Notes: a model not told the origin generated them from the sequence alone. A stretch of DNA of 64,000 nucleotides from Siderastrea siderea (GCA_964030785.1 OZ034970.1:20401634-20465633); one strand, 5' to 3'; shown: positions 22,286-32,363, counted from the first letter of the stretch. A program made the numbers and translations.

Positions 22286-23387
22286 GGCGACGGGTAGACA
22301 ACGGGTGGCCTCGTCCCAGAGCCCACACGACTCTAATGGAGGCTGACCTGAAAGGTTGACACCCTCCCCATCCAGAGAATGAAGCGTCGGAGTGCAGGGT
22401 GAGATGGATGTGCCGCTCGCTTTTCCAAGGGAGAAAACCTTCCCATGAATCGAGAAACCTCCAATGGAGAAGCTCCTGACGGAGATCAGGTGAAATGCGA
22501 AACTGAGTATTGGCCAATCTGGCTCCGCGAGAAATGGTCTGGTAGGTTGTGTTAGTAAATAACGTGGCCGCTGGAACTAACAAAGCAAACGAAGTGGTCT
22601 TCCCAGCAAACTTTTGAAGATTCTTTAAAGAGACAGTCTTATGACTCAATATATCCTCTCTTTAGGCTGCAAACTTGACGCATTTGTCTTGCGGGAGCAG
22701 GAAAGCTTGTTTCTCCGAATCGCAAATGTAGCCGAGGAATTTGACGGCAATAGAGGGAATCAGGCAGCTCTTTTTAATTCCAATGAAATAACCCAACAAG
22801 ACAAGGGTGAAATAAGCAATAAATGCTGCCATTTCCGCCAGTTGAAATCCCGAAAAAGAGGAGAGCGTACGACTAGGCGGTAGTCTTAATTGGCCACTAT
22901 GCCTATCGTCTATAGACTGTGAGCACGGCACACCGAGTGATCGGACATAGCAAGTCGCCGCCAAACCGATGGAATGGTAGAGATATGCGCTTGCCTTCCA
23001 TCCAAATGGCAAGGTGGTAAATACAAAATACCAACCTTCCCATTCGAGCCCAAAAAAGGTAGAACCAGAAGGGTGTAAATGAACGTGATCATATCCACTC
23101 TTGTCGTCAAACGTGGTTTGGTAATGACCAGCACTAACATAGCGAGGGAGATCCGTGATGTAGTCTAGGGGAAATGGACAGTCTTTAATCCAACAATTAA
23201 GGAACCTCTCATCGTGGCACATGCGAGGCTTGCTTGGCTCCACCGTAATGGGCGTAACTAGATGAGGGGGGTCTACTTTACCAACCTCACCCCAAACAAG
23301 GAGCGACCCATTTGCCACTCTTTCCAAAATGGTTTGCGCAACAAAGTCGCGGAAATCAGTACACGAAGAGGAGTTAGGAAACAGCAT
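22272..23387 (-). pseudogene. Element C reverse transcriptase/RNase H start
   Basis: 23387-22662 holds the RT: TVEPSKPRMCHDERFLNCW, DKSGYDHVHLH, FGWKASAYLYHSIGL and a catalytic region where the usual YIDDR reads SIDDRHSGQ, so the conserved Tyr is replaced by Ser. 22649-22272 (another frame) gives the thumb (LQKFAGKTTSFALLVPAA) and the first RNase H motif (SDASFSGWG). A frame break near 22655 and the Tyr to Ser change suggest loss of activity. Confidence 0.65.
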
Positions 23388-23420
23388 ACGCCGGGGTACA
23401 TCAGCGTTATAAGAGCGACC

Positions 23421-23740
23421 TCAAAATGTGCCCTTGATTGGAACAAAAAACTCTTGCACTTTAACGCCTTCTGAAACATAGCGAATAATTTCCGAAGCCT
23501 TTGGGTAATCTTTAAGAACTAATTTCCAGTGAGGAAGACACTCTGACAGGTTTCCAGAGATAAACTTCTCAGGATTCCGAAAGCGTAACATGGATGGGGA
23601 GGCGAAAGTTAAGCCCTGAGATACCATGTCCACGGATGGAAGGGGTCCGGCCAAGCTAGTCGGCTTACCCTCCCAATCGCACCAAGTGACTTCGCAATAG
23701 CGGTGCTCAACACTTTTAAGATTTTCCGCGAAAGAACTAG
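23421..23740 (-). CDS. Element C gag-RT linker
   Basis: It encodes the VTWCDWEGKPTS segment and LAGPLPSVDMVSQG, LRFRNPEKFISG, ending VKVQEFFVPIKGTF. These blocks recur in A and B between gag and RT. The function is not known. The short frame is bordered by stops on both sides, so in this copy it is separated from the gag and RT frames or requires splicing. Confidence 0.5.
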
Positions 23741-24057
23741 GAGGTATGACCTAGAATGAAAGAGATGAAAAAGAGGGAACAACTAACTTAAAACGGTTGA
23801 CCTAGGACAAACGAAGATAACGAAAAGAGGGGGGACAAATACCCGCTAGCCCGGCCGGACCAGGAACCCGTCCTAGGACAGGTTGTAGGGAGTTTTTTAG
23901 ATTTCCCTTCTGGTCACGACAAGGAGCGGGGGGGGGGGGGATAAAATATCCCAATACAAAAAAATTAAAGGAAACAGAAAACAAACAACACGTATTGAAT
24001 GAATGAAATGCTGTTTAATAGTGCCAAAAAACAACAGTTCCGGGTGAAACACCCTTT

Positions 24058-24555
24058 TCAATTCTGTTTACGGTAGCTGGAAACGCCCCTAGGCCGGAAA
24101 TTGCATGACCTAGCAAAATGACCGCGTCTTCCACAGGCGAAACACACATGGGGTTGGCGACGAGGATACGGATTGAACCGTGGCCTTTCCTCCCTTGGCG
24201 GATACGGGGGCAGTGAACGCTTGAGAGCCTTTTGAATTTCTTTGGCGATGGCTACCTCTTCCTTGTCCCCAACCAACTTTAGAAGCAGCTGCTGAAATGA
24301 CGGGTCAAGTAACAGAGGTCGTGTTTGGCGTAGGATGACACTAAACCTGGAAGCCCGATCGTCTACTTTATCCCTGGCGGCATCAACAAGTTGTTCAAGA
24401 GCTGCAAGGGCTGCATGAGCATCAAAAATTCCCGACGGGCGTGCCAAATGTTGACGAAGAAGAGACAATGCGGAATCAACAGTACCAGCGTCATGCATCT
24501 GGCGGAGAGCAGCATGTTCTGTCTTCAAGGATGCTATATCATCTCCAGAGTTCCC
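24058..24555 (-). CDS. Element C gag, second exon
   Basis: It begins after acceptor TGTAG|GGGAAC (24556/24555) in phase 0 and is open to 24058. It shows helical capsid-like blocks (ALAALEQLVDAARDKVDDRA, RFSVILRQTRPLLL, LLLKLVGDKEEVAIAKEIQK), a Pro/Arg-rich linker and a CCHC knuckle (CFACGRRGHFARSC). Gag packages the retrotransposon RNA. It is the only intact gag in the window and joins the exon at 25831-25676 by a phase-0 intron. Confidence 0.7.
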   Translation of the reverse strand, partial: GNSGDDIASLKTEHAALRQMHDAGTVDSALSLLRQHLARPSGIFDAHAALAALEQLVDAARDKVDDRASRFSVILRQTRPLLLDPSFQQLLLKLVGDKEEVAIAKEIQKALKRSLPPYPPREERPRFNPYPRRQPHVCFACGRRGHFARSCNFRPRGVSSYRKQN

Positions 24556-25675
24556 CTACAGGAACACAAAAAGGTAGGTGTAAAAAGTAAAATCAACGAC
24601 ACGTTCGCAAGAAAAGAAAAGGTAAATAGGGGAGCATAATAGAACCAAACCAAAACGAACACACGACCAAACTGTTTCTCAGGTCGAACACACGACCAAA
24701 CTGTTTCTCAGGTCGAACACACGACCACACTCTTTCTCAGGTCGAACACACGACCACACTCTTTCTCAGGTCGAACACACGACCACACTCTTTCTCAGGT
24801 CCAACACACGACCACACTTTCTCGGGTCGAACACACGACCACACTCTTTCTAAGGTCGAACACACGACCACACTCTTTCTGAGGTCGAACACACGACCAA
24901 ACTCTTTCTCAGGTCGAACACACGACCAAACTCTTTCTCAGGTCGAACACACGACCAAACTCTATCTCGGGTCGAACACACGACCAAAATCTCTCTAAGG
25001 ACGAACACACTACCAAACTCTTTCTCAGGTCGAACACACGACCAAACTTAAGTTGGAAAGGGTGAGGAACGCATGAATAAAATAAAAAACACAATAGAAA
25101 ATAACTAAGGTTAAGGACGCAAACGTAAATAAACAGAAACCACACCATAGCGGAAACGGCGCAGTCTCGCGCAACGGACGCCCATACAAAAATGAAATCT
25201 GCGCAAAGGGCTTAAACTAAAGAAAAAACATACACGCCAAAATAAAGGCGGGAACCCAGATAAAAACAAACTCCTCCCAAGGGCTTACCCTGAAACATAA
25301 AGTAAACCAATAAAACAAAAGAGCAACCCAACCCAGTAAAACTAGCACGACAGGCATAAATAGGCTGATAAAGCGAAATAACAAAAGAGTATGCCCAAGT
25401 GTGCAAAACACAATGTACACGGAGCGAAGTGAGAATAGACAAAAATAAACAACCCGGGGAATTAAACTAACTATGGGAGCGGGGCGAGAGCGTAGAGCGA
25501 CACTAAAAGCGAAAGAATCGCAAAGCACGTTGCAAACCCAAACCATAAGGAGATGTACAAAAAAGCGAAAAGTATAATAAAAAGCAACAAAACTAAACCA
25601 AGAGCCGAAGACGAAAACCCCTAGAACTACAGCGCACAAGAACGAAAAATAAAATAAGAAACTTGAACAGAATAC
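24556..25675 (-). other. Element C gag intron
   Basis: Donor GCGAG|GTATTC (25676/25675) and acceptor at 24556, phase 0. It holds the 29-bp minisatellite. A long open frame reads through the donor into the intron (to 25217) but is composed of Phe/Leu/Val-rich intronic sequence and is not a gene. Confidence 0.6.
24655..25047. repeat. 29-bp minisatellite with hairpin units
   Basis: About 14 tandem copies of a ~29-bp unit (core ggtcgaacacacgacc, then aaactctttctca). Each unit contains the self-complementary GGTCG/CGACC around AACACA, so the array can form a row of small hairpins in either strand or in RNA. Confidence 0.85.
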
Positions 25676-25831
25676 CTCGCCAACTTGAGCTTGTTGGGCA
25701 TCAGCCGCGGCGCCCGCCGGCACTTGAGGTTGTTGAAGTGGGACTTGAGGTTGTTGACCCTGTTGTTGAACGGGCTGTGGTTCCATCAAATTCGCTAAAG
25801 CTTCGGCATTTGGTTCTGCGGGGACGGCCAT
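25676..25831 (-). CDS. Element C gag, first exon
   Basis: The ATG at 25831 opens a 52-codon Gln/Ala/Pro-rich exon (begins MAVPAEPNAEALANL) that stops being gag-like exactly at the donor GCGAG|GTATTC, phase 0. It lies just downstream of repeat A1, as does the corresponding exon of B. The low-complexity glutamine runs are typical of this N-terminal region. Confidence 0.6.
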
Positions 25832-25870
25832 AACGTGGCTTCGGCAACACAGGAACAGAGAGATAAAAGT

Positions 25871-26060
25871 AAAAAATTGTTCACTGGTCCAGCGCGGCGT
25901 TACTTGGCAAAAGAGGCCGAAAACCCAGGTTAGTTTGCTTAAATAGACACACGGAATCCCTAGAGACACATGTATCACTGGCTCTGAATACCCAGAGGAA
26001 TTATAAAGACACCAGCATAACGCACAGGCTAAATCCGTGGTTAATTTGACAGTGAAAATA
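25871..26060 (-). repeat. Element C terminal repeat A1
   Basis: The 5' terminal repeat of element C, matching 19589-19783 in the same orientation. Its outer edge (gaaaata|ggtcgag near 26060) is the right-hand junction with element A. Confidence 0.65.
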
Positions 26061-26400
26061 GGTCGAGTTTCCACTCTCATGCCAAATGAAAAGCACCGTA
26101 GTAAAAAGACAAAGGGTAAAAAAGTTTGAGTGAGGATGTCAAACAAGTACAATAGTAACAGCTATCACGCATCACAAAAGGGGAAACCTAGAGGCCAGCA
26201 GGGGGTGACAATTGTGACCCTGAATGACTAGGAAGGTTTATTAAAGTTACCCCGTTTTCGCAATTGTCACTCGCTGCAGCCCTAAGGGTGAGAAAAAAAG
26301 ACTAGTGATAATGATAGTCAAAGAAAGCAATCATTCGTATGGCAAAAACAAGCATTTGTTTTCCAAATATCACTGATGAAGAGTATTTTGTACACATACA

Positions 26401-26928
26401 CTAGTTCACCACAACTACTGTATTTTTCCCATCGCTAGTCGCACCATTTGCCCGACCAGGGGGCATGACACCCAGATCTCTCTTCCTTTTATAACAAGTC
26501 GACCTGCTATGACCAAATCTCTGCCTATAATAGCAACGAATAGATCTATAGGGGCCTGGGTCCACCTCAGTCCTTGGTCTGTTGAAACCCTGTCCTTGAC
26601 GCTTTCGGTTACTCTTCTCAACCTTCGCCATAATATCTAGAATTTTTTCCTTATCCTTCCCCCCTAACAAAGGTAAAAGGTATTTGCAGAACTGGGCATT
26701 AGAACAGCTAAGTAGTTTGGAACGGAGAGTCTCACACGTCAGTCTGTAATGATTCGCCTTCTCATTCTTCCTATCATGAGCGGCATTCTTTATGGCTTCC
26801 ATTGCCTCAAAACGAGAGAACTCGGCAATCGGACGAGAGGCCAAGTTTCTTATTCTTCCCAGCAGATTCTCCAAGGATGATGTAGTCAAGGATTCCACCT
26901 TCCGTTTGACCTTCTTAAAGTTCCTCAT
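26401..26928 (-). CDS. Element A gag fragment
   Basis: An open frame of 175 residues with the gag helical block of this family (FEAMEAIKNAAHDRKNEKAN, CKYLLPLLGGKDKEKILDIM) and a C-terminal segment CYYRQRFGHSRSTC. That segment is a degenerate CCHC knuckle in which the second cysteine is replaced by arginine. It lies just outside element C and matches neither B nor C closely, so I assign it to the interrupted element A. Its first exon was not identified. Confidence 0.55.
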   Translation of the reverse strand: MRNFKKVKRKVESLTTSSLENLLGRIRNLASRPIAEFSRFEAMEAIKNAAHDRKNEKANHYRLTCETLRSKLLSCSNAQFCKYLLPLLGGKDKEKILDIMAKVEKSNRKRQGQGFNRPRTEVDPGPYRSIRCYYRQRFGHSRSTCYKRKRDLGVMPPGRANGATSDGKNTVVVVN

Positions 26929-26929
26929 C

Positions 26930-27360
26930 AGTGTCTAAAAACAAAACTGACAAGGCAAAACGTCCATCAAACCCACCACAACATAGTAAAGACAATAATA
27001 AGAACATGGCAAATTAAAGGGAGTCAGTCATGTAAAATTGGAGAACACCCATTAAACAAGTGTTTAATGTAAATACCACTAAAGAGCCCCTGGGCAAAAA
27101 AAAAACAGTCGTCATTTCGAGCTCCTCAGTAATTCTTGTAAACATTTACAAGTGATCACCACAGGGTCCTTCACCAAAAGAATAATATCGGTTAGTTCAA
27201 ACAATAAATGCTGTTAAATACTGTAAACCCCTATTATAGAAACCATTATACTTAATAATTACAGAACACTTGCATTTTAGTGATTATTAAACGGCTCCTC
27301 GCCGAAAAAACCTTGTCACAAACAAAAACAGCCATACTTGTGCGCTCCAAACAACAACAC
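26930..27360. other. Non-coding stretch
   Basis: AT-rich sequence without a recognisable gene. It leads into degenerate copies of the 109-bp tandem repeat. Confidence 0.4.
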
Positions 27361-28470
27361 TGAATAACGATCATCAAACGGAGTCTTGCCAAAGGGATCA
27401 TATCACAAAGAGAGCAATGATAATTCTACGCTCCAAACAATAATTCCTGCAAACACTCATTAGTGATCATCAAACGGTCCCTTAACGAAAGAATCATGTC
27501 ACTAAGAGAACAATGATAATTGTGCACTTCAAACAATAATTCCTGCAAACATTCATTAGTGGTCATCAAACGGTCCCTTGACGAAAGAATCATGTCATTA
27601 AGGGTGCGTTTCTTTGGGAGAATCCGAAAACGGATTTGTGATCCGAGATCATACGGATTCTTCGACGCCAAAGAAACGCAAAATCCGAAAAAGGATTATT
27701 TTGTCATGACAAGACAGGCTGGAGGCACGCAATATATATATTAAAACGATATTTCTCGCGTACTGCCCTAGAATTCAACTAGAACGGAATACAAATGATT
27801 TATAAACAAGGACAGTGTCTGCAGTAGTTCAAGTGAACTCGCTATTTGCGTCCACAGTTAGCAAAATCTGGTCCCTGAATTACAGAAATGGTACACAAAT
27901 GAAGTTATCGTGACGTGTCAATGCTTCTGTCTGTTCTTTTGAAGAAAGCTTTTGAAATATATGGAACGGAATAATCACCTGAGTTTTCTTTTTCACGATC
28001 GAATGTTTTGTCACGAAAGATCGAGAGAAAATATGGCGAGACCAGTAAATTTGCATGGAAGACCGCTTGACAGATGAACTATTTTCGGATCCGTTCCCCA
28101 AAGAAACGCACGGATCATGAATCCTAAAAATCCGGATTTAGATTTGATCTGATGTATCCACTCGGAGTGTGGATTCTTCAGATCACTAATCCCTGATTAA
28201 TCCATTTTTGGATTTAAGTAAAGAAACACAAAACCCATTTTTGGATACAAGAATCCGGATTTGGATTTTCCCAAAGAAACGCACCCTAAGAGAACAATGA
28301 TAATTCTGCGCTTCAAACAATAATTCCTGCAAACACTCATGTGAGATCATCAAACGGTCCCTTGACGAAAGGATCGTGTCACTAAGAGAACAATGATAAA
28401 AGACATTTTAACGCAAACATTCATTAGCGATCATCAAACAGTCCCTTGCCGAAAGAATCATGCCACCAAG
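27360..28470. repeat. ~109-bp tandem repeat array, interrupted
   Basis: Units containing aataattcctgcaaacactc and atcatcaaacggtccctt recur at about 27370, 27430, 27540, 28300 and 28420. The array is split by a MITE at 27602-28286. Confidence 0.75.
27602..28286. mobile_element. PIF/Harbinger-type MITE
   Basis: 685 bp with perfect terminal inverted repeats (GGGTGCGTTTCTTTGGG at the left, its complement at 28270-28286), flanked by TAA at 27599-27601 and 28287-28289. TAA target duplication is typical of PIF/Harbinger elements. Subterminal inverted sequence (gaatccgaaaacgg) recurs inside. There is no transposase, so it is non-autonomous. Confidence 0.8.
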
Positions 28471-28820
28471 AGAATCCTGTTACCGCTCTGTGAACAATAA
28501 TTACTGTATACTCATTATTTTCATTTTACGCTAACAACATGCAACTCTGCCTTGAAGCAAACAGGCCAACCAACAAACCAGTGCCAGACGCTCTTTTTAA
28601 AATGGACTCCTTCTGGGCGAAGGCGGCGCTAATGAAAGAAAAACGAAACTCTAGCAAAGCAATCACTATCATCACTGTTTTTTTGTCGTTTAATAATCAC
28701 AGCCAGGATGTCGTCTTGGGCATCCATTGTGTCGACATTCACACAACACCTCAAACCCAAAGAAGATACTCACTTCAGACCTTAACACACTCTGGAACAG
28801 GAGGCAGCAACTGAGTGTCT

Positions 28821-29940
28821 TTAAAGTCGACAATTTTCAGATTGCTCTATGACTTTACATGGGTTATGGTAACATAGACAAGACCAGGTACAAACTCTTG
28901 TACAGTTAATCACAGCTGACGGTAGAGTAAGTCCTTGTGACTTATGACAGGTAATTCTCCACTTTAGACTGAGAGGGAATTGGGTGAGTTTTCCCCTTTT
29001 ATCTGCTATTCTGGATGTTTTTGTCCAAGCTTCCCTCTTTACCAATACTTTCCCCTCGCCATCAAAATCAACTGCCAAATTGTCCCCTCTCACACCACCA
29101 AATCTACTCTGAGTGCCATTTCTCAAGGTGTCAGATTTGTTCCATAAAAAGACCACTTTGCATCCGGGTTTTAACAACAAAACCCGTTCGGTTGGACACT
29201 GGATACCTGAAACATCACTTTTATCCAGAGTTTCAAACGTGTGCAGAACAACTGGCAAGGAAAACAAAACATCCAGGTTAAACATTTGAACAGGCAAACG
29301 TTTACAAAATATATAAACAGTAGCAGCTTCCACATCTTCTGCAAGATTGTGCGACAGACAGCCTCTCTGCACCTGCCGAGGTGGATTTCTTTTAGACAAG
29401 TGATGAATACTTTGTCGTCTTTGTTCTGGTGAAGAATCGTGGTAAGTTCCACCCGATGCAAAATAGCCTTAACTAATGGCGACTCTTCTGCGAATTGCCC
29501 CAGATCAAGAAGAACTGAAGAAAGTCCCCGACCAAAACCACGTGCTTTCCGCTGATTTGCACTCAGGTGCGAGCACTATGTGGATTCCATTTGTAAGCTC
29601 AAAAACTCTTTTGTGGGACTACTGATTCGTCCCAAATGACTGCATCGACGTTTTTATTCTATTTGGCTATCAGAAGTGGCTCTCTCTATCACGAAATATG
29701 CTGATAGCTCCGCGGTCCATAATCCATAATGTGAATAGACCGTGAATGGGTGCATGTTGTCAGCATAAACACTGCCCGTAATGCCACTGGTGATTGCTGC
29801 TATTTTTTCTTGTTGTATTAGCCGGTTACACATGACGCTCACCAAATACAAGTTCGCAGTGCCTGCTTGTCCAGTGACAAGCAGGTTGTGTCCTTCTTTA
29901 ACAGTGTCAAGGGCCTTCTTTTGCTCCAAGTTCAACTTGC
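28821..29940 (-). pseudogene. Pif1-like helicase pseudogene
   Basis: On the minus strand, from 29935: NLEQKKALDTVKEGHNLLV leads into a Walker A region reading GQAGTANL, so the Gly-Lys-Ser/Thr is lost. Next are GITGSVYADN and VYSHYGL, a Walker B-like VIWDES near 29620, GKHVVLVGDFLQ (motif III) near 29540, LKPGCKVVFLWN, and finally LKWRITCHKSQGLTL (motif VI). This is the order of a Pif1/Rrm3-type helicase, as in Helitrons and related elements. Frameshifts and stops lie between blocks. It is dead, and no Rep/HUH part is visible. Confidence 0.65.
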
Positions 29941-29944
29941 TAGG

Positions 29945-30940
29945 GAACAGATGGAAATGTTTTGCTTTTAGGCTAAGCAGAATTCAACTAAAGTTACGAT
30001 AGAATAAACAATAGTGCCATATCTTTCCATGTTTTCAACTTTGATAGTCACGTATAAAGATTTTAGTTAAATAAGGCCACCACTTCACGAGGAATTTGAC
30101 TACATTTTGAATCAAAACAGCACAAACATCACGTGGGGTAATTCAGACTGACAACCACAAGGGTTCTCCCATGGAGCGCTCATTTTTCATTGGTTTACAC
30201 GAACAATGGTCCGGGCTCTCGGCACCCACTATTCACCTCTCTCCAGGCTAGTAAGTAAGATCTGCCACTGCTGAATTGCCCCACTTCCCATCCCACTGGA
30301 GGGATTTTGGAATGCTCATTGTTTGACCGCATGCAATCAGAATGGAGCAGTCGGTGTGACTGTTTGAAGACGTCACACGAAAATTTGCCGGGGATCATTT
30401 GAACTCCTTATGTGTTTTATTAAACAGGTAACGCGTGGAAATTTGGATGGTTTTTCGAATGAGTTGTACAAGAAGAATCCTAAACAACTCTGCTTTGCTT
30501 GTTGCTTGGTTTGAAAGTGAGGTGATGGGAATTTAGCGATGAAATCAGCTTGGCGATGGAGCGGTTCTGAGAACCTTTGCTCTCTTTGTTCAACATGACC
30601 TTTGGATGCAGAGGTCCACACGCACTGGATTGGTATTGCCGGATCTTTGGTGTAGAGATGCTGGAGCCAGACGTCACTCAAAGTGTGACAGAACAAAAGT
30701 GAATGCAAGGCTGGCATTATTTTGAAATGGCTGATTTCATTTTAAGGGTTGATCTGTTTTGCCTTTCTCAATTAAAATAGTAACGTTATCTAAACTGAAC
30801 TGAGCGTGCCTACTACAAATGAGACATAATTGTGAACTTCTGAAGTAGTAATGTCCGCCCAACTGGGCCACTGCGTCCGCATCTATTGTTTTCGTGGGTT
30901 GTGCATCTCATTAATTATTGGAACATACTCCTACACGTGG
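29945..30940. other. Non-coding stretch
   Basis: No convincing gene. Several short frames on the minus strand (30195-30717) have no recognisable motif. An acetylated-looking or transposon-like signature is not visible. Confidence 0.35.
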
Positions 30941-30948
30941 GTTTGCCG

Positions 30949-30999
30949 CCATCTTGGATCCGCCATCTTGGATCCGCCATCTTGGATCCGCCATCTTGG
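30949..30999. repeat. 14-bp tandem repeat at the Polinton left tip
   Basis: Four copies of cgccatcttggatc (the last one incomplete) end exactly where the left terminal inverted repeat begins with cttggc. The right tip lacks them. Confidence 0.85.
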
Positions 31000-31286
31000 C
31001 ATTTCATACCTCTATATGTCGCTTTTAACCATACTCTTTGATGTTGTTTTAGTTCTAAGTCTTTTGGATGACTAAGTTTTTTGGGTAGAAAGAGAAAAAA
31101 GGAAGGTGGGTCAGCCGGGATTCGAACCCGGCACCTCTGGATTCCCACTTACAAAACCTACCAGAAGGCCACTGACCCGGAGGCTCTAGTCATGGGTTAG
31201 GACTCGGTCCCAGACCCTGAGATAAGTAAGCGAAATAGTGTGAGTCAATCGAAACGATCGATTGTGGAAAGAGCATCCTCTTTCCT
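30995..31286 (+). repeat. Polinton left terminal inverted repeat
   Basis: Matches the reverse complement of 51339-51603 almost perfectly, except for a ~30-bp replacement or indel inside the tRNA-like segment. The outer tip is cttggcatttcatac. Confidence 0.9.
31108..31178 (-). tRNA. tRNA-like sequence in left inverted repeat
   Basis: On the minus strand a 7-bp acceptor (GGGTCAG/CTGACCC), a four-pair D stem, and a perfect T arm with CCGGGTTCGAATCCCGG are present. The anticodon arm does not fold properly, so no isotype can be named. It could be a tRNA-derived element or a decayed tRNA. The copy in the right repeat has lost the 5' half. Confidence 0.45.
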
Positions 31287-31310
31287 GAGAAAAAAAAAAA
31301 AGGAACATTT

Positions 31311-31381
31311 GACCCAACCAGGATTCGAACCTGGAATGTTCTGATCTGGAGTCAGATGTCTTACCAATAGACCACCGGGCC
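31311..31381 (-). tRNA. tRNA-Trp (CCA)-like
   Basis: 71 nt on the minus strand: A box GGTCTATTGGTAAGAC, anticodon stem TCTGA/TCAGA around loop CTCCAGA (anticodon CCA), and T arm CCAGGTTCGAATCCTGG. The acceptor pairs mainly through G-C with three G-U pairs. The anticodon arm is the same as in ordinary animal tRNA-Trp. No intron. It lies just inside the left inverted repeat of the Polinton. Confidence 0.65.
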
Positions 31382-31567
31382 ATTCAGTGGTGGAGTGGAT
31401 TGTAAAAAATAGTAAAAACGAGATCCGCGAAAGAGTCCGCAACGATCTCTGACTTTTGGCTGAGAATTCAGAAACCCCTACCATCTTTGGAGGTCCGAGA
31501 AAATTCACTATGTGGATTACACAAGCTTGTATCCGTTCATCAAATTTTTATTTTTACCTATTACAAC

Positions 31568-31640
31568 TCTTAACGAGGAGTCGAACCCGAGACGTTACAT
31601 TTTGAAGTCCATGAACCTACCAGTGGGCCATCTACTCAAC
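31568..31640 (-). tRNA. Degenerate tRNA-like sequence
   Basis: It has an A-box-like GGCCCACTGGTAGG and a B-box-like GGGTTCGACTCC at tRNA spacing on the minus strand. The arms pair poorly. The A-box region resembles that of the tRNA-like sequence at 31108-31178, so the two may be related. Confidence 0.3.
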
Positions 31641-31650
31641 TGGCGAGGGT

Positions 31651-32004
31651 TTATTGACAAATTTGTAATCTCAGATGTAACGTATCTTGTTCAGTAAACT
31701 CATAATTAAAATGTTTTTGCAACGTGTCTTGAATATCTGGGTGTTTGGCTCTCCATTCGTCCACTGTTGAATACAAATAACAAAAAGCTTGCAGGTAAGT
31801 ATTGGATTCTAGATGGATACATAGTCGAGCGGTTTTAGGGAGGTCTGGGTCGAGCACTTCAGTGATGGCTTTTTCCAATCCAGTCATCAAAGCATGAAGG
31901 GAATAAGGGGGTTGTCGCCAACTAACATGATAATCCGTGACTTGGATACCCCGTTTAGGATTGCTCCGTTTGAAATAAGGAATGAGTGTACATTGGGTTC
32001 CCAT
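31651..32004 (-). CDS. Polinton hypothetical protein, 117 aa
   Basis: The ATG at 32004 (MGTQCTLIPYFKRSN) is preferred over an in-frame codon upstream because the upstream residues form an unlikely Phe-rich run. Trp/Leu/His-rich, no signal peptide, no domain recognised; contains CIHLESNTYLQAFCYLYS. It is the gene nearest the left end, about 360 bp downstream of the DNA polymerase and on the same strand, so it may share that transcript. Function unknown. Confidence 0.6.
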   Translation of the reverse strand: MGTQCTLIPYFKRSNPKRGIQVTDYHVSWRQPPYSLHALMTGLEKAITEVLDPDLPKTARLCIHLESNTYLQAFCYLYSTVDEWRAKHPDIQDTLQKHFNYEFTEQDTLHLRLQICQ

Positions 32005-32363
32005 GACGTAAAATAAAAAAGAAAAACAGAAATCATTCCATAGATATTTAATAAAAATAGTCATTACATTCTTGGAAAAGACGTTATCAGAAAAACCTAC
32101 CTATAAAAAACTATTTACAAATTTTAACCGAGACTACAGACTCCGAAACCTAGCGTAGCCTTTCAAACCAAAAAACTATGTACAACCGTGAAAACCTAGT
32201 TTGCTAGGAATTCTCAGAATGCGAAGCAAATCTATTTACAAAAAGCAAATCTATTTCTCTGAAACCTCACGTAGGTTGCTCAAACCGATGTACAAAACTC
32301 TAGTTTGAAACTTAACGGAATCCAACACTAAATTCTTATAAAACCTTAAACCGAATCACTAGT

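Larger units (their letters stand above)
19445..26061 (-). mobile_element. Tyrosine-recombinase retrotransposon C
   Basis: From A1 (26060-25871) through spliced gag, linker, RT/RNase H and recombinase to B1 (19855-19771), A2 (19783-19589) and B2 (19518-19445). It has the same family and strand as B but clearly different sequence. It lies directly upstream of B, so the two form a head-to-tail tandem. Its recombinase has a premature stop. Confidence 0.7.
8900..26928 (-). mobile_element. Tyrosine-recombinase retrotransposon A (DIRS-like), interrupted
   Basis: Element A has a gag fragment at 26928-26401 and its pol (RT, RNase H, tyrosine recombinase) at about 12230-8908. The intervening 12231-26061 is occupied by elements B and C. 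Both halves are minus-strand and in the right order, so A is best read as an older element split by insertion. Its coding frames are broken repeatedly. Its own outer repeats were not identified. Confidence 0.6.

Noticed and set aside
24655..25047. Regular 29-bp repeats resembling a CRISPR array
   Set aside because: Units are directly tandem with no unique spacers, lie in an intron of a retrotransposon in an animal genome, and no cas genes are present.
25217..26152. 311-residue open frame on the minus strand
   Set aside because: Only 25831-25676 is gag-like; the rest reads through a donor into Phe/Leu-rich intron and upstream repeat sequence.
28539..28814. 91-residue plus-strand ORF
   Set aside because: No motif, no splice context, beside repeat array; not supported.
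31245..31508. ORF across the Trp-like tRNA
   Set aside because: Its sequence is the tRNA and poly(A) read as protein (runs of Phe).
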